64,000 nt of DNA from Cerasicoccus arenae (GTDB lineage Bacteria; Verrucomicrobiota; Verrucomicrobiia; Opitutales; Cerasicoccaceae). Below the pieces are notes generated by a model. That model was not told the origin of the DNA. It worked only from the letters and a program-made list of their open reading frames with translations, and did not search any database. The stretch is from positions 62,001-126,000 of the forward strand of contig NZ_BMXG01000012.1 of assembly GCF_014651635.1 (NCBI RefSeq), read 5' to 3'. A program made the position numbers and the translations under genes. Numbering within the stretch: position 1 is the first letter of the stretch; every line of letters begins with the position of its first letter. Positions 56,201 to 63,804 of this stretch are shown piece by piece.

Positions 56201-56524
56201 ATCGATACCAAGATCCCAACCCAAGATATGCTGTAAAAGGTTAAGTAAGCCCCATAGGAGCAACATACCAGCAAGCCAGCGCTCTAGCTGCCAACGGTTC
56301 CAGCGCGGGTCTGATAGGTAAAGTAGGCCGCAGGCAAAAAACAGAAATCCTAATGCGGTAGACGCCTGCATCGGCGCGAGGCCGGGAGCAATCTGCACAA
56401 TAGCGCTGATTTCCAGCAACCAACCAAGCAAGACCACTAGTGCTGTTAGCGCAACTATAAGCGAAATGCCCGTAGATGCTGGACATCGGCGTTGTTCGCC
56501 ATCTGGCGGTGAAATCATTGCCAA
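53195..56524 (-). CDS. Membrane hybrid histidine kinase with PAS and C-terminal receiver
   Basis: An 1109-residue sensor kinase. About seven or eight N-terminal membrane helices (residues 15-250) lead to an extracytoplasmic, CHASE-like region of about 200 residues, then another membrane helix near 465-485. A PAS domain ([30 protein letters not shown]) precedes HisKA, where [23 protein letters not shown] carries the phosphoacceptor His. The HATPase has the usual boxes and [19 protein letters not shown]. A receiver follows ([10 protein letters not shown], Asp in [13 protein letters not shown]). The last 120 residues are helical and may be an Hpt-like or linker region; I do not see a clear Hpt His. 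Its signal is unknown. A perfect inverted repeat lies upstream. Confidence 0.9.
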   Translation of the reverse strand: [1109 protein letters not shown]

Positions 56525-56638
56525 TAATCTAACATCACGTAATCCCGTTGGCGAATGAATTTTACTTAAATGGTATGAATCTAGTGTTTTGGTTCTTAGG
56601 TAAACTGATTACTCAACAAATCAGGAATGTGAAATGAG

Positions 56639-56664
56639 ATAGCTTAAAGCCATCTTTAAGCTAT
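56639..56664. promoter_or_regulatory. Perfect 11-base inverted repeat upstream of the hybrid kinase
   Basis: ATAGCTTAAAG at 56639-56649 and CTTTAAGCTAT at 56654-56664 are exact inverse complements with a CCAT spacer. It is AT-rich with no T-run, so it looks more like a protein-binding site than a terminator. It lies 115-140 bases upstream of the kinase start and downstream of the leuB terminator. Confidence 0.45.
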
Positions 56665-56693
56665 TGGGTTCAGGGACAGCATATACTGAAGAC

Positions 56694-56723
56694 AAAAAAA
56701 GGGGGGGCCATTACTGGCCCCCC
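56694..56723 (-). terminator. Terminator after leuB
   Basis: Seven G, then CC, then ATTACT, then GGCCCCCC (56716-56723) form a strong GC stem; on the minus strand it is followed by seven T (A-run at 56694-56700). It ends the leuB transcript 37 bases after the stop codon. Confidence 0.9.
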
Positions 56724-56759
56724 TTCAAATTCGTTCGGTTACTTTAACTTTTAATCTTT

Positions 56760-57866
56760 TTACTTTAATCTTTCAATAATCGCCTTGGCCATTTCGCGGG
56801 TGCCAATGCTGGATTTACCAAAAGCAATATCTCCCGTACGAATGCCGTCTTGGACAGTCTTCTTGACGGCGTTGCCGATGCGGTCTGCGATGGCGTCGTA
56901 GCCAAAGCTGTAACGGAGCATCATGGCGGCAGAGAGGATTTGTGCGCATGGGTTGGCGATGCCTTTGCCCGCGATGTCTGGTGCGGTGCCGCCAGCAGGC
57001 TCATAGAGGCCGAAGGGCTTGCCGAAGCGGTTTTGTCCGGTGCCGAGGCTGGCGCTGCTCATCATACCGAGCGAGCCGCAGATCACGCCCATTTCGTCGG
57101 AGAGAATGTCGCCGAACATATTCTCCGTAAAGAGCACGTCGAACTGGTTAGGATCACGCGCCAACTGCATGGCAGCGTTGTCCACATACATGTGGCTCAG
57201 TTCGATCTCGGGGTGGTTCTTTTTAAAATAGTCCGTGACGGTCTGCCGCCAGAGAACGGAGGTTTCGAGCACGTTTGCTTTGTCGACGGAGCACACACGC
57301 TTGCCGCGCCCGTAGGCGGCGATGGCGGCGACTTCAGCAATGCGTTCGATTTCACTGGTCTTATAAACCATGGTGTCGATCGCTTCCTTTTGGCCGTCGT
57401 CGAGGGTGCGGGTTGATTTGGGCTGGCCGAAGTAAATGCCACCAGTCAATTCGCGGATGCAAACGATGTCGATGCCGTCGGGAATGCGGTTGGTCTTGAG
57501 CGGGGAGGCATCCACTAGCTCTGGGAAGAGTAGGCCAGGGCGAATGTTGGCGAAGAGGCTGAATTCCTTACGTAGGGGTAGAAGAGCCGCGCGCTCAGGC
57601 TGCTCCTTGGGCGGCAGGTTTTCCCACTTGGGCCCGCCGACCGAGCCGAACAGGATCGCGTCCACGCCACGGCAGACCGATAGCGTGGACTCAGGGAGTG
57701 CTTCGCCGTGGTTGTCGATCGCGATACCGCCGACGTCGGCGGTGGCGAAATCGAGGTCCAGCGCCTCTGGTTTGGTCGCGGCGGAGAGCACCTCCAACGC
57801 AACTTCCATAACTTCAGGCCCGATTCCATCTCCGGGCAATACTGCAAATTTCAAGGTTTCGCTCAT
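56760..57866 (-). CDS. leuB: 3-isopropylmalate dehydrogenase
   Basis: A 368-residue isocitrate/isopropylmalate dehydrogenase. It begins LKFAVLPGDGIGPEVMEVAL, has RIPDGIDIVCIRELTGGIYFGQPKS (the loop that distinguishes LeuB from isocitrate dehydrogenase), and the metal-binding ENMFGDILSDEM. The C-terminal FGLYEPAGGTAPDIAGKGIANP completes the signature. It oxidatively decarboxylates 3-isopropylmalate in leucine synthesis. leuC and leuD are not adjacent. It has its own strong terminator. Confidence 0.95.
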   Translation of the reverse strand: MSETLKFAVLPGDGIGPEVMEVALEVLSAATKPEALDLDFATADVGGIAIDNHGEALPESTLSVCRGVDAILFGSVGGPKWENLPPKEQPERAALLPLRKEFSLFANIRPGLLFPELVDASPLKTNRIPDGIDIVCIRELTGGIYFGQPKSTRTLDDGQKEAIDTMVYKTSEIERIAEVAAIAAYGRGKRVCSVDKANVLETSVLWRQTVTDYFKKNHPEIELSHMYVDNAAMQLARDPNQFDVLFTENMFGDILSDEMGVICGSLGMMSSASLGTGQNRFGKPFGLYEPAGGTAPDIAGKGIANPCAQILSAAMMLRYSFGYDAIADRIGNAVKKTVQDGIRTGDIAFGKSSIGTREMAKAIIERLK

Positions 57867-58201
57867 AGGGAAAGCCTCTTGAAAAAGGCGCGCCGCTATG
57901 AAAACGCAACGGAATTTTTCAAGCCCTGTGGCCTTGGGGCCATAGTCCTTTGTCTAACTGTTCATCTAGGGGCGTGCCCGTTATCCTTAACGAGCAAACA
58001 TCGGCCTCACTGTTTTCAGTCAGTTGAAACTGCCCGATAGAGATATCGGGCGCTGCCTTAGTGGAATCCATAAGTTTTTTCATGACATAGCTGCGGGACC
58101 AGCGCCTCTTTAACAGAACCCCGCTGTGCTATTAGCAAAGATGAAGATGATTTGAATCGCTGCTTGACCCCAGAGCAGGAGGGACTAAGCCTCTTGCGCC
58201 G
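57867..58201. other. Divergent intergenic region, leuB / plsX
   Basis: No gene seen. In particular rpmF, often found before plsX, is absent. A perfect eight-base hairpin closed by a GAGA tetraloop sits at 58032-58051 without a T-run. No clear promoter boxes were placed. Confidence 0.5.
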
Positions 58202-59281
58202 ATGAGCAGCCGTTCCGCCAGCGACTATCCGATTGCCGTTGACGCCATGGGTGGAGACCTAGGCCCGGCGGAGGTTGTCGCGGCGGCGCATCTCGCACTC
58301 AAGGAGGTCAAAGGTCTCAATGAACTGATTCTTGTTGGCGATGAAGGCCAGCTCGGGCCGCTACTCAAGGGTTGTGGGCTGGATACGGATTCTCGTGTGC
58401 GCATTTGCCATGCCCCCGAGGTCATCGGGATGAAGGAGAAGCCCAAGGAGAGTTATAAAAAGAAGGACTCGTCGATGATCACCGCGCTCAAGCTGGTGGC
58501 TGATGGCGAGGCTGGCGCGGTCGTCAGTTGTGGTAACACTGGGAGCCTGATGTTTTCTGCGACTCTTATGTTGCGCAAGCTGCCCGGAGTCGAGCGCCCG
58601 GCCTTGGCGACTATTATTCCGAGTCGTGACCACCATTTTCTGTTGATCGATGCTGGTGCCCAGCCAGAGACATCACCTAAGCAACTGGCGCACAACGCAA
58701 TCCTCGGCTCCGCCTATTATGCTGCGGCCATCGGCAAGGAGCGCCCACGGGTAGGCCTGTTGACCATTGGGACCGAGGAAGGCAAGGGCACGAAGCGGAT
58801 CACTGAAACCCACGATTTTCTGAAGGCTCTCGGCGAAGCAGGCATCATCAATTACCTTGGCCCGATCGAAGGTTTTGATACATTTAAGAATGTTGCGGAT
58901 GTTGTTGTATGCGATGGGTTTACGGGAAACATCCTCCTCAAGACGCTGGAGTCCTGCTACGGCTCGCTCAAGGAAACGCTCAAGGACGAGCTAATGGCGA
59001 CGCCGATGCGCAAGTTAGGCACTTTCCTAGCTCAGGGTGCTTTCAAGGCCATGAAGAAGACATTCTCGCCCGATAATTACTCTGGCGCGCCTCTACTGGG
59101 ACTCAATCACTTGGTGCTGAAGACTCACGGCTCAAGCGACCGCTACTTCATCCGCAGTGCAATCCGTATTGGGCTGGAGACGCTTCGCCACGACATGGAC
59201 GAGCAGGTGCAAAAAGACATTGAAAAAGGCAATGGTATCATGAAAGCTCCCGCGATGGCTTCCGTTTCGGCGGAGAACTAA
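58202..59281 (+). CDS. plsX: Phosphate acyltransferase PlsX
   Basis: A 359-residue enzyme with the PlsX signature throughout: PIAVDAMGGDLGPAEVV at the start, then KKKDSSMITALKLVADGEAGAVVSCGNTGSLM, LLTIGTEEGKGTKR and VCDGFTGNILLKTLE. It converts acyl-ACP to acyl phosphate for phospholipid synthesis. It is the first gene of a lipid cluster in which fabH follows after one intervening gene (DUF3047-like). The start at 58202 fits the family length. Confidence 0.94.
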   Translation: MSSRSASDYPIAVDAMGGDLGPAEVVAAAHLALKEVKGLNELILVGDEGQLGPLLKGCGLDTDSRVRICHAPEVIGMKEKPKESYKKKDSSMITALKLVADGEAGAVVSCGNTGSLMFSATLMLRKLPGVERPALATIIPSRDHHFLLIDAGAQPETSPKQLAHNAILGSAYYAAAIGKERPRVGLLTIGTEEGKGTKRITETHDFLKALGEAGIINYLGPIEGFDTFKNVADVVVCDGFTGNILLKTLESCYGSLKETLKDELMATPMRKLGTFLAQGAFKAMKKTFSPDNYSGAPLLGLNHLVLKTHGSSDRYFIRSAIRIGLETLRHDMDEQVQKDIEKGNGIMKAPAMASVSAEN

Positions 59282-59346
59282 CCTTGGCAAATTACGCCTG
59301 CCCAACCCCGGCACTGGCGAGCTCCGAAATAGACGCACAATCCAGA

Positions 59347-60081
59347 ATGATAACGAATTATTGGCTGCCCCGCATGGCGACGCTGGTCCTCGGGGCCGGT
59401 TTCCTTTTATCCTCCGTATATGGAGATCCGCCGGTGATTCCGACTTCCGCGCCTTTTATCGTCGAGCAATTCAATGAGCTGGAGAACTGGGAGCCGCTGG
59501 ACTTCCCATTGCAGAGTAATAGTGAATACAGCATTACGCCCGAGGGCTATTTGCGTGCGGAGGCCAATGACTCTGTGTCCGCTATCATCTTGGCCAAGCG
59601 TTTTCAACCCGCCGCCACTCCGTGGCTCACTTGGCGCTGGAATGTGGAGAACACTTTCGTCAAGGGCGACGCCCAGAGCAAATCTGGCGACGATTTCCCC
59701 ATGCGTGTGAGCGTTTGTTTTAAATTTGACCCGAAGAAGGTGTCGGACAACGAACGCCGCTGGTTTAAGATGCAAAAGCTGGTTTGGGGCGATTACCCGC
59801 CCTACCGCGTGCTGCACTATGTTTACGCGAACCGGGTGGACCTGCCCGAGCGCTATTTGCCCTGTCCCTACTCTGAGCGCGCCCGTATCATCGTCCAGCG
59901 TTCGGGTGTTGATGGCCTCAAGCAATGGCACGAGGAGAAAGTTAACATAATGAACGATTTTCGTGCCGCTTTTGGCGAAGAACCGCCTAAAGACGCTGTG
60001 ATCAGTATCATGGCAGATGGCGATAACACCCACGAATCCTCCACGGCGTTTCTGGATTGGATTGAAATTTCGTCGCAATAA
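59347..60081 (+). CDS. DUF3047-like secreted protein
   Basis: A 244-residue protein. The ATG at 59347 gives a signal-like hydrophobic N-terminus (MATLVLGAGFLLSSVYG); the longer frame from the TTG at 59284 has a non-hydrophobic start. The body includes LTWRWNVENT, GDDFPMRVSVCFKF and the C-terminal TAFLDWIEI, which are the landmarks I know for the DUF3047 family. That family is of unknown function and often periplasmic. It sits between plsX and fabH, almost touching fabH (two bases), which suggests coupling to lipid or envelope synthesis. Confidence 0.75.
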   Translation: MITNYWLPRMATLVLGAGFLLSSVYGDPPVIPTSAPFIVEQFNELENWEPLDFPLQSNSEYSITPEGYLRAEANDSVSAIILAKRFQPAATPWLTWRWNVENTFVKGDAQSKSGDDFPMRVSVCFKFDPKKVSDNERRWFKMQKLVWGDYPPYRVLHYVYANRVDLPERYLPCPYSERARIIVQRSGVDGLKQWHEEKVNIMNDFRAAFGEEPPKDAVISIMADGDNTHESSTAFLDWIEISSQ

Positions 60082-60083
60082 TC

Positions 60084-61079
60084 ATGTCTGCCACATCGGT
60101 TCTCATTTCCGGCCTGGGCGCCTGCATCCCTGATAAAATCGTAACCAACGACGAGATCGCTGAGTTGGTGGACACATCGGACGAGTGGATTCGCTCTCGC
60201 TCCGGCATTGCCGAGCGGCGCGTGGCGGGCGAAGGCGAAACAGCCTCCAGCTTGGGCGCTTGTGCTGCCAGAAAAGCTTTGGCTGACGCCGGCGTTAGCC
60301 GAGACGAAGTCGACCTGATCATCGTTGGTACGATGAGCCCTGACATGCCTTTCCCGTCCACCGCATGCTTGATTCAGGCTGAACTGGGGCTGAAACCAAT
60401 TGCCGCATTTGATGTGGTGGCGGCTTGCTCGGGTTTTCTATATATTCTCGAAGTCGGCCTTCAGATGATGCGTTCGGGGAATTACCGCCACGCGCTGATC
60501 ATTGGTGCGGAAAAGATGTCGAGTATCCTAGATTGGCAGGACCGCTCGACTTGCGTGCTTTTTGGCGACGGTGCAGGGGCCGCATTGCTTACCCGTTCGG
60601 ATTTGCCTGACTGCGGCGTGGGGAAGGTCATCATTCGCGCCGACGGTTCTAAGATGGATTTGTTGAATATGCCTGCGGGTGGTTCGCAACTGCCAGCTTC
60701 CGTTGACACGGTAAACACGCGCCAGCACTTCCTGAAGATGAACGGCAAGGAAATCTTCAAACACGCCGTGCGCGAAATGGGCGATATCACCTTGGAAGTT
60801 ATTGAGAAGAATGGCCTGAAGCCGGAGGACATCAAGTGCTTCATCCCGCATCAGGCCAATATTCGCATCATTGAATCCATCTCTAAGCGCTTGGGCGTGT
60901 CGATGGACCGCTTTTACGTCAATATCGACCGCTACGGCAACACGTCCGCTGCGTCGGTGCCGATTGCCATGTGGGAGGCGCGTCAGCGCGGCCGCTTTGG
61001 CCCGGGCGACACCATTTTATTAACCGCCTTTGGGGCGGGACTCACCTGGGGCGGGGCGGTCATTCGCTGGCCGAAATAA
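60084..61079 (+). CDS. fabH: 3-oxoacyl-ACP synthase III (FabH)
   Basis: A 331-residue ketoacyl synthase. The catalytic Cys115 lies in VVAACSGFLYIL; His near 256 in IPHQANIRI and Asn near 286 in YGNTSAASV complete the triad. TSDEWIRSRSGIAERR is the usual KASIII entry. It condenses acetyl-CoA with malonyl-ACP to start fatty acid chains. It follows the DUF3047-like gene by two bases and, with plsX, forms the conserved lipid gene pair. No fabD or fabG follows. Confidence 0.95.
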   Translation: MSATSVLISGLGACIPDKIVTNDEIAELVDTSDEWIRSRSGIAERRVAGEGETASSLGACAARKALADAGVSRDEVDLIIVGTMSPDMPFPSTACLIQAELGLKPIAAFDVVAACSGFLYILEVGLQMMRSGNYRHALIIGAEKMSSILDWQDRSTCVLFGDGAGAALLTRSDLPDCGVGKVIIRADGSKMDLLNMPAGGSQLPASVDTVNTRQHFLKMNGKEIFKHAVREMGDITLEVIEKNGLKPEDIKCFIPHQANIRIIESISKRLGVSMDRFYVNIDRYGNTSAASVPIAMWEARQRGRFGPGDTILLTAFGAGLTWGGAVIRWPK

Positions 61080-61178
61080 CGCATTACAGACTCAATTGAA
61101 TCATTGATCGAAGGATCTGCAACGGAATCGGCTTGCTAGAGCCCGCCGAGGCCTCTTTACATTGAAATCGTGGCAGCT

Positions 61179-62558
61179 ATGAAACACTACAAGTTCGCGA
61201 GTGGCGCATTAGCGCTGTCGATATTGATCTGCGCAAGCGCGCAGGCAAAACTGGTTTGGACATCCGAAGAAGGTTGGCATGCCGAAGGCGGCGTGACGCA
61301 GGCTATTCTGGGCGATGAACTCACCAGCGGGGGCAGCGAAGGTTCAGCCTTGCACTTGATGAACGAGGCGCGGCGCGAACAGGAAGATGGTAGTCTTGGC
61401 GATGCGTTGGGCACCTACGATGACGTTATTGACGACTATCCGAACTCCGTTTATGCGCCTGAAGCTCATTATCAGCGCGGAGTCATTTACACCAAGAGAA
61501 GCCAGTTCAACAAGGCTCGGGATGAGTTCGACGAGATTCTTAGGCTCTATCCTAACTACGATAATTTCAACGCCGTGATCGAAGGCATGTATAACCTTGC
61601 CGAGCGCATTCAGGATGGCGACTTGCCTTATCTCTGGGGCTTCATGCCTTGGTTCACTGATCCTGCTGTGGGCATCGAGCTATACGAAACCATTGTGGAG
61701 AATGCGCCCTTTAGCGAGTACGCCCCCTTGGCCCTCATGAATATCGCCTTGATGGCGCGTGACGATGACAAGCCCGAGGAGGCCATCGACGCCTTGGACC
61801 GCTTGATTAATAATTACCCGCAGAGCCTTTTGGCACCAGATGCCTATCTCCAGCTTGCCGACGTTTATGCTTCACTGGTGCAAGGCGCTTCTTGGGACCA
61901 AGGTGCCACCCGCGAAGCAGTCAGCTTTTATCAGGACTACCTGATCCTTTACCCGGACACACGTGGCTCCTATGAGGCCGAAGCTGGTCTCTACTACATG
62001 CGTGAGACGCTGGCCGAGAGTAAGTTCGAAGTGGGTGAGTTCTATTGGAAATTTCGTAATAATCCACGAGCCGCCCGCGTGATGTACAGCGAAGCGATCA
62101 CCGTGGCACCGCAGTCAGCCATTGCTAAAGATGCAGAAGCCATGATTGCCAAAATTGATTCCGGCGTTGAGCCGCCAATGAATCCGGCAGACTGGGTTTT
62201 TGGCCGCTACCAACGCCCAAGCTACAACGCTTACGAAGACCAATCGAAGATCGATGCGCTTGATGATCAGGCTTTCCAAATCGAGCAATCCGAGGCTTTC
62301 TTGGAAACTCCTGGCTCTGAGGCGCTGGAAGAAGTCTCTGGTGACGATGTCAAGGAATACGAAGGTGTGGGCATGCCCATGCAGGATTATTTAGTCGATC
62401 CGGACACTGGTGCGTTGATTCCTGGCCCCGCCGTCCCGCTGAACCCAGACAACATGATTCCTTATAATCCGCCTGGCCCAAACACCAAGGAGCAAAAGGA
62501 AGTTGATCAGTTCCAGCAGGAGCAGTCACAAAACCAAAACGTTCCTTCTGGCGGTTAA
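61179..62558 (+). CDS. Tetratricopeptide outer-membrane assembly-like protein (BamD-like)
   Basis: A 459-residue exported protein from the ATG at 61179; a GTG nine bases upstream is also in frame. The signal peptide (ALALSILICASAQA) lacks a lipobox cysteine. TPR-like repeats dominate residues 55-310: ARREQEDGSLGDALGTYDDVIDDYPNS, then HYQRGVIYTKRSQFNKARDEFDEILRLYPNY and several more, in the style of BamD/YfiO. The last 130 residues are low-complexity, rich in Pro, Gln, Asp and Asn. True BamD is a lipoprotein of about 250 residues, so this is a relative with an added tail. It overlaps lptE by TAATG. Confidence 0.75.
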   Translation: MKHYKFASGALALSILICASAQAKLVWTSEEGWHAEGGVTQAILGDELTSGGSEGSALHLMNEARREQEDGSLGDALGTYDDVIDDYPNSVYAPEAHYQRGVIYTKRSQFNKARDEFDEILRLYPNYDNFNAVIEGMYNLAERIQDGDLPYLWGFMPWFTDPAVGIELYETIVENAPFSEYAPLALMNIALMARDDDKPEEAIDALDRLINNYPQSLLAPDAYLQLADVYASLVQGASWDQGATREAVSFYQDYLILYPDTRGSYEAEAGLYYMRETLAESKFEVGEFYWKFRNNPRAARVMYSEAITVAPQSAIAKDAEAMIAKIDSGVEPPMNPADWVFGRYQRPSYNAYEDQSKIDALDDQAFQIEQSEAFLETPGSEALEEVSGDDVKEYEGVGMPMQDYLVDPDTGALIPGPAVPLNPDNMIPYNPPGPNTKEQKEVDQFQQEQSQNQNVPSGG

Positions 62559-63082
62559 TGAATTACCCGCGCCCAATCATGCGCCTGATTTTACTCTTTC
62601 CTGCCCTCATGGGCTTATTACTTGCCGCTGGTTGTGCGAACTACCAGATGGGTGATCACGTTGAGGTGCCTTTCAAGACCGTTTACGTGAAGCCAGTGAT
62701 CAACCGCTCCTTCGCGCCACAGGCCGAAGTCATCTTAGCCAACCAACTGATTGAAGACCTGAACCGCAGTGGTCAGGTTAAAACGGCTGATCCAGGTGCG
62801 GACGTCACGCTTAACATCGTCCTTTCGGACTACCAGCGGGGCGTGAGCGCCACTCGACCGCAGGACACTCAGCAGGCGCGGGCATTCACCCTGACGCTAA
62901 CTGCGACCGTGACACTGATCAATAACAAGACCGGCGAGGTCTACATTGAACAGAGGAACATCACGGCGCAGCAACAGGCCTTTACCGAGGGTGGCTTCAT
63001 TCAGTCTGAGTATCAGGCAATGCCGATCCTTACCCGCAAGCTCGCGGAAATGATCTCCAGCCAAGTGTTGGGAGCCTGGTAG
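62558..63082 (+). CDS. lptE: LPS assembly lipoprotein LptE
   Basis: A 174-residue lipoprotein. The signal peptide ends in the lipobox LAAGC. The mature part has YVKPVINRSFAPQAEVILANQLIEDLNRSGQV and ADVTLNIVLSDYQRG, which match the LptE outline (NRS-P--E, then L---L---G). LptE plugs LptD and helps insert lipopolysaccharide into the outer membrane. Its start overlaps the stop of the BamD-like gene by one base, so both belong to one envelope-biogenesis unit. A start at 62579 would give a shorter signal peptide. Confidence 0.85.
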   Translation: MNYPRPIMRLILLFPALMGLLLAAGCANYQMGDHVEVPFKTVYVKPVINRSFAPQAEVILANQLIEDLNRSGQVKTADPGADVTLNIVLSDYQRGVSATRPQDTQQARAFTLTLTATVTLINNKTGEVYIEQRNITAQQQAFTEGGFIQSEYQAMPILTRKLAEMISSQVLGAW

Positions 63083-63273
63083 AAAATGCCTCGTTCCAAA
63101 GAATCCTTATAGCCCTCGGGAAGGCGTTCAGTCGCACTTAATAGGGTTTTTAACCACAGGCGTGGCAAAGTGCTTGAGCCCCCAAGGGGCCTTCGGTTCC
63201 AGTACTGATGAGAGGGGCGATGTTCTCCATAATGAAAAAAAAGGGGGGGGCGAGGTCGGTTTCAGTAGATGAA

Positions 63274-63651
63274 TTACTGGCAGCCTTGATCGCAGATCGC
63301 TTCGGCGCAGCCCGGGGTTTCCGCCTTGATGCGTTCGGATAGGGCGGCGCGTTGGCGCAAGTCTTTGGCAAATGATGTGTCTTCGGCATAGCAATCCTGC
63401 AGGCACTTGAGGTTTTCTCGGAGTAATGGGTGCTTGGCGTCGGTCAGGCTGTAAATCATCCACTGGGCAAAACGTTCTCCTTCTACCATGCCGAGTTCCT
63501 TCATGTAGCGCAGTTGCTTGGAAATCTTGACTTGGTCGGACTCTAGTATCTCCACTAAGTGGCAGACGCAAAGCGGGCCATGCTGAAGTAAATTAAGGAT
63601 GCGCAGACGCTGTACGTCGCAAAGACACTTATAAACCTGAATTATTTCCAT
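63274..63651 (-). CDS. ArsR/SmtB-family metalloregulatory repressor
   Basis: A 125-residue winged-helix repressor. The ATG at 63651 gives a normal ArsR N-terminus (MEIIQVYKCLCDVQRLRILNLL); upstream in-frame ATGs at 63660 and 63666 run through the palindromes and are less likely. GPLCVCHLVEIL supplies Cys28 and Cys30, the CxC of the alpha3 arsenic/antimony site in classical ArsR. The recognition helix is SDQVKISKQLRYMKELGMVE. Several more Cys lie in the tail (CAEAICDQGC). It probably represses its own promoter and releases DNA on binding a thiophilic metalloid. No arsenic efflux gene is in view. Confidence 0.88.
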   Translation of the reverse strand: MEIIQVYKCLCDVQRLRILNLLQHGPLCVCHLVEILESDQVKISKQLRYMKELGMVEGERFAQWMIYSLTDAKHPLLRENLKCLQDCYAEDTSFAKDLRQRAALSERIKAETPGCAEAICDQGCQ

Positions 63652-63681
63652 GATATGCATATTCATATATTGGCATATGCC
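63652..63681. promoter_or_regulatory. Candidate ArsR operator: two palindromes at the repressor start
   Basis: ATATGCATAT (63653-63662) and GGCATATGCC (63672-63681) are perfect palindromes whose centres are 19 bases apart, in AT-rich DNA immediately upstream of the likely ArsR start. Position and symmetry fit an autoregulatory operator, which is inference. Confidence 0.5.
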
Positions 63682-63804
63682 GTCAATACAATTATTGCTG
63701 GTTGGTCTGGCGGATTCGTCGATGGTATAAAAGTATTGGCAAACAGCTGAAATTATCCAGTTGTCGAGAAGCTACATTTGCTAACGCTGCCATTTACTAA
63801 TGCT

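Noticed and set aside
57867-58201. rpmF (ribosomal protein L32) before plsX
   Set aside because: No frame encoding the basic L32 N-terminus or its cysteines was found.
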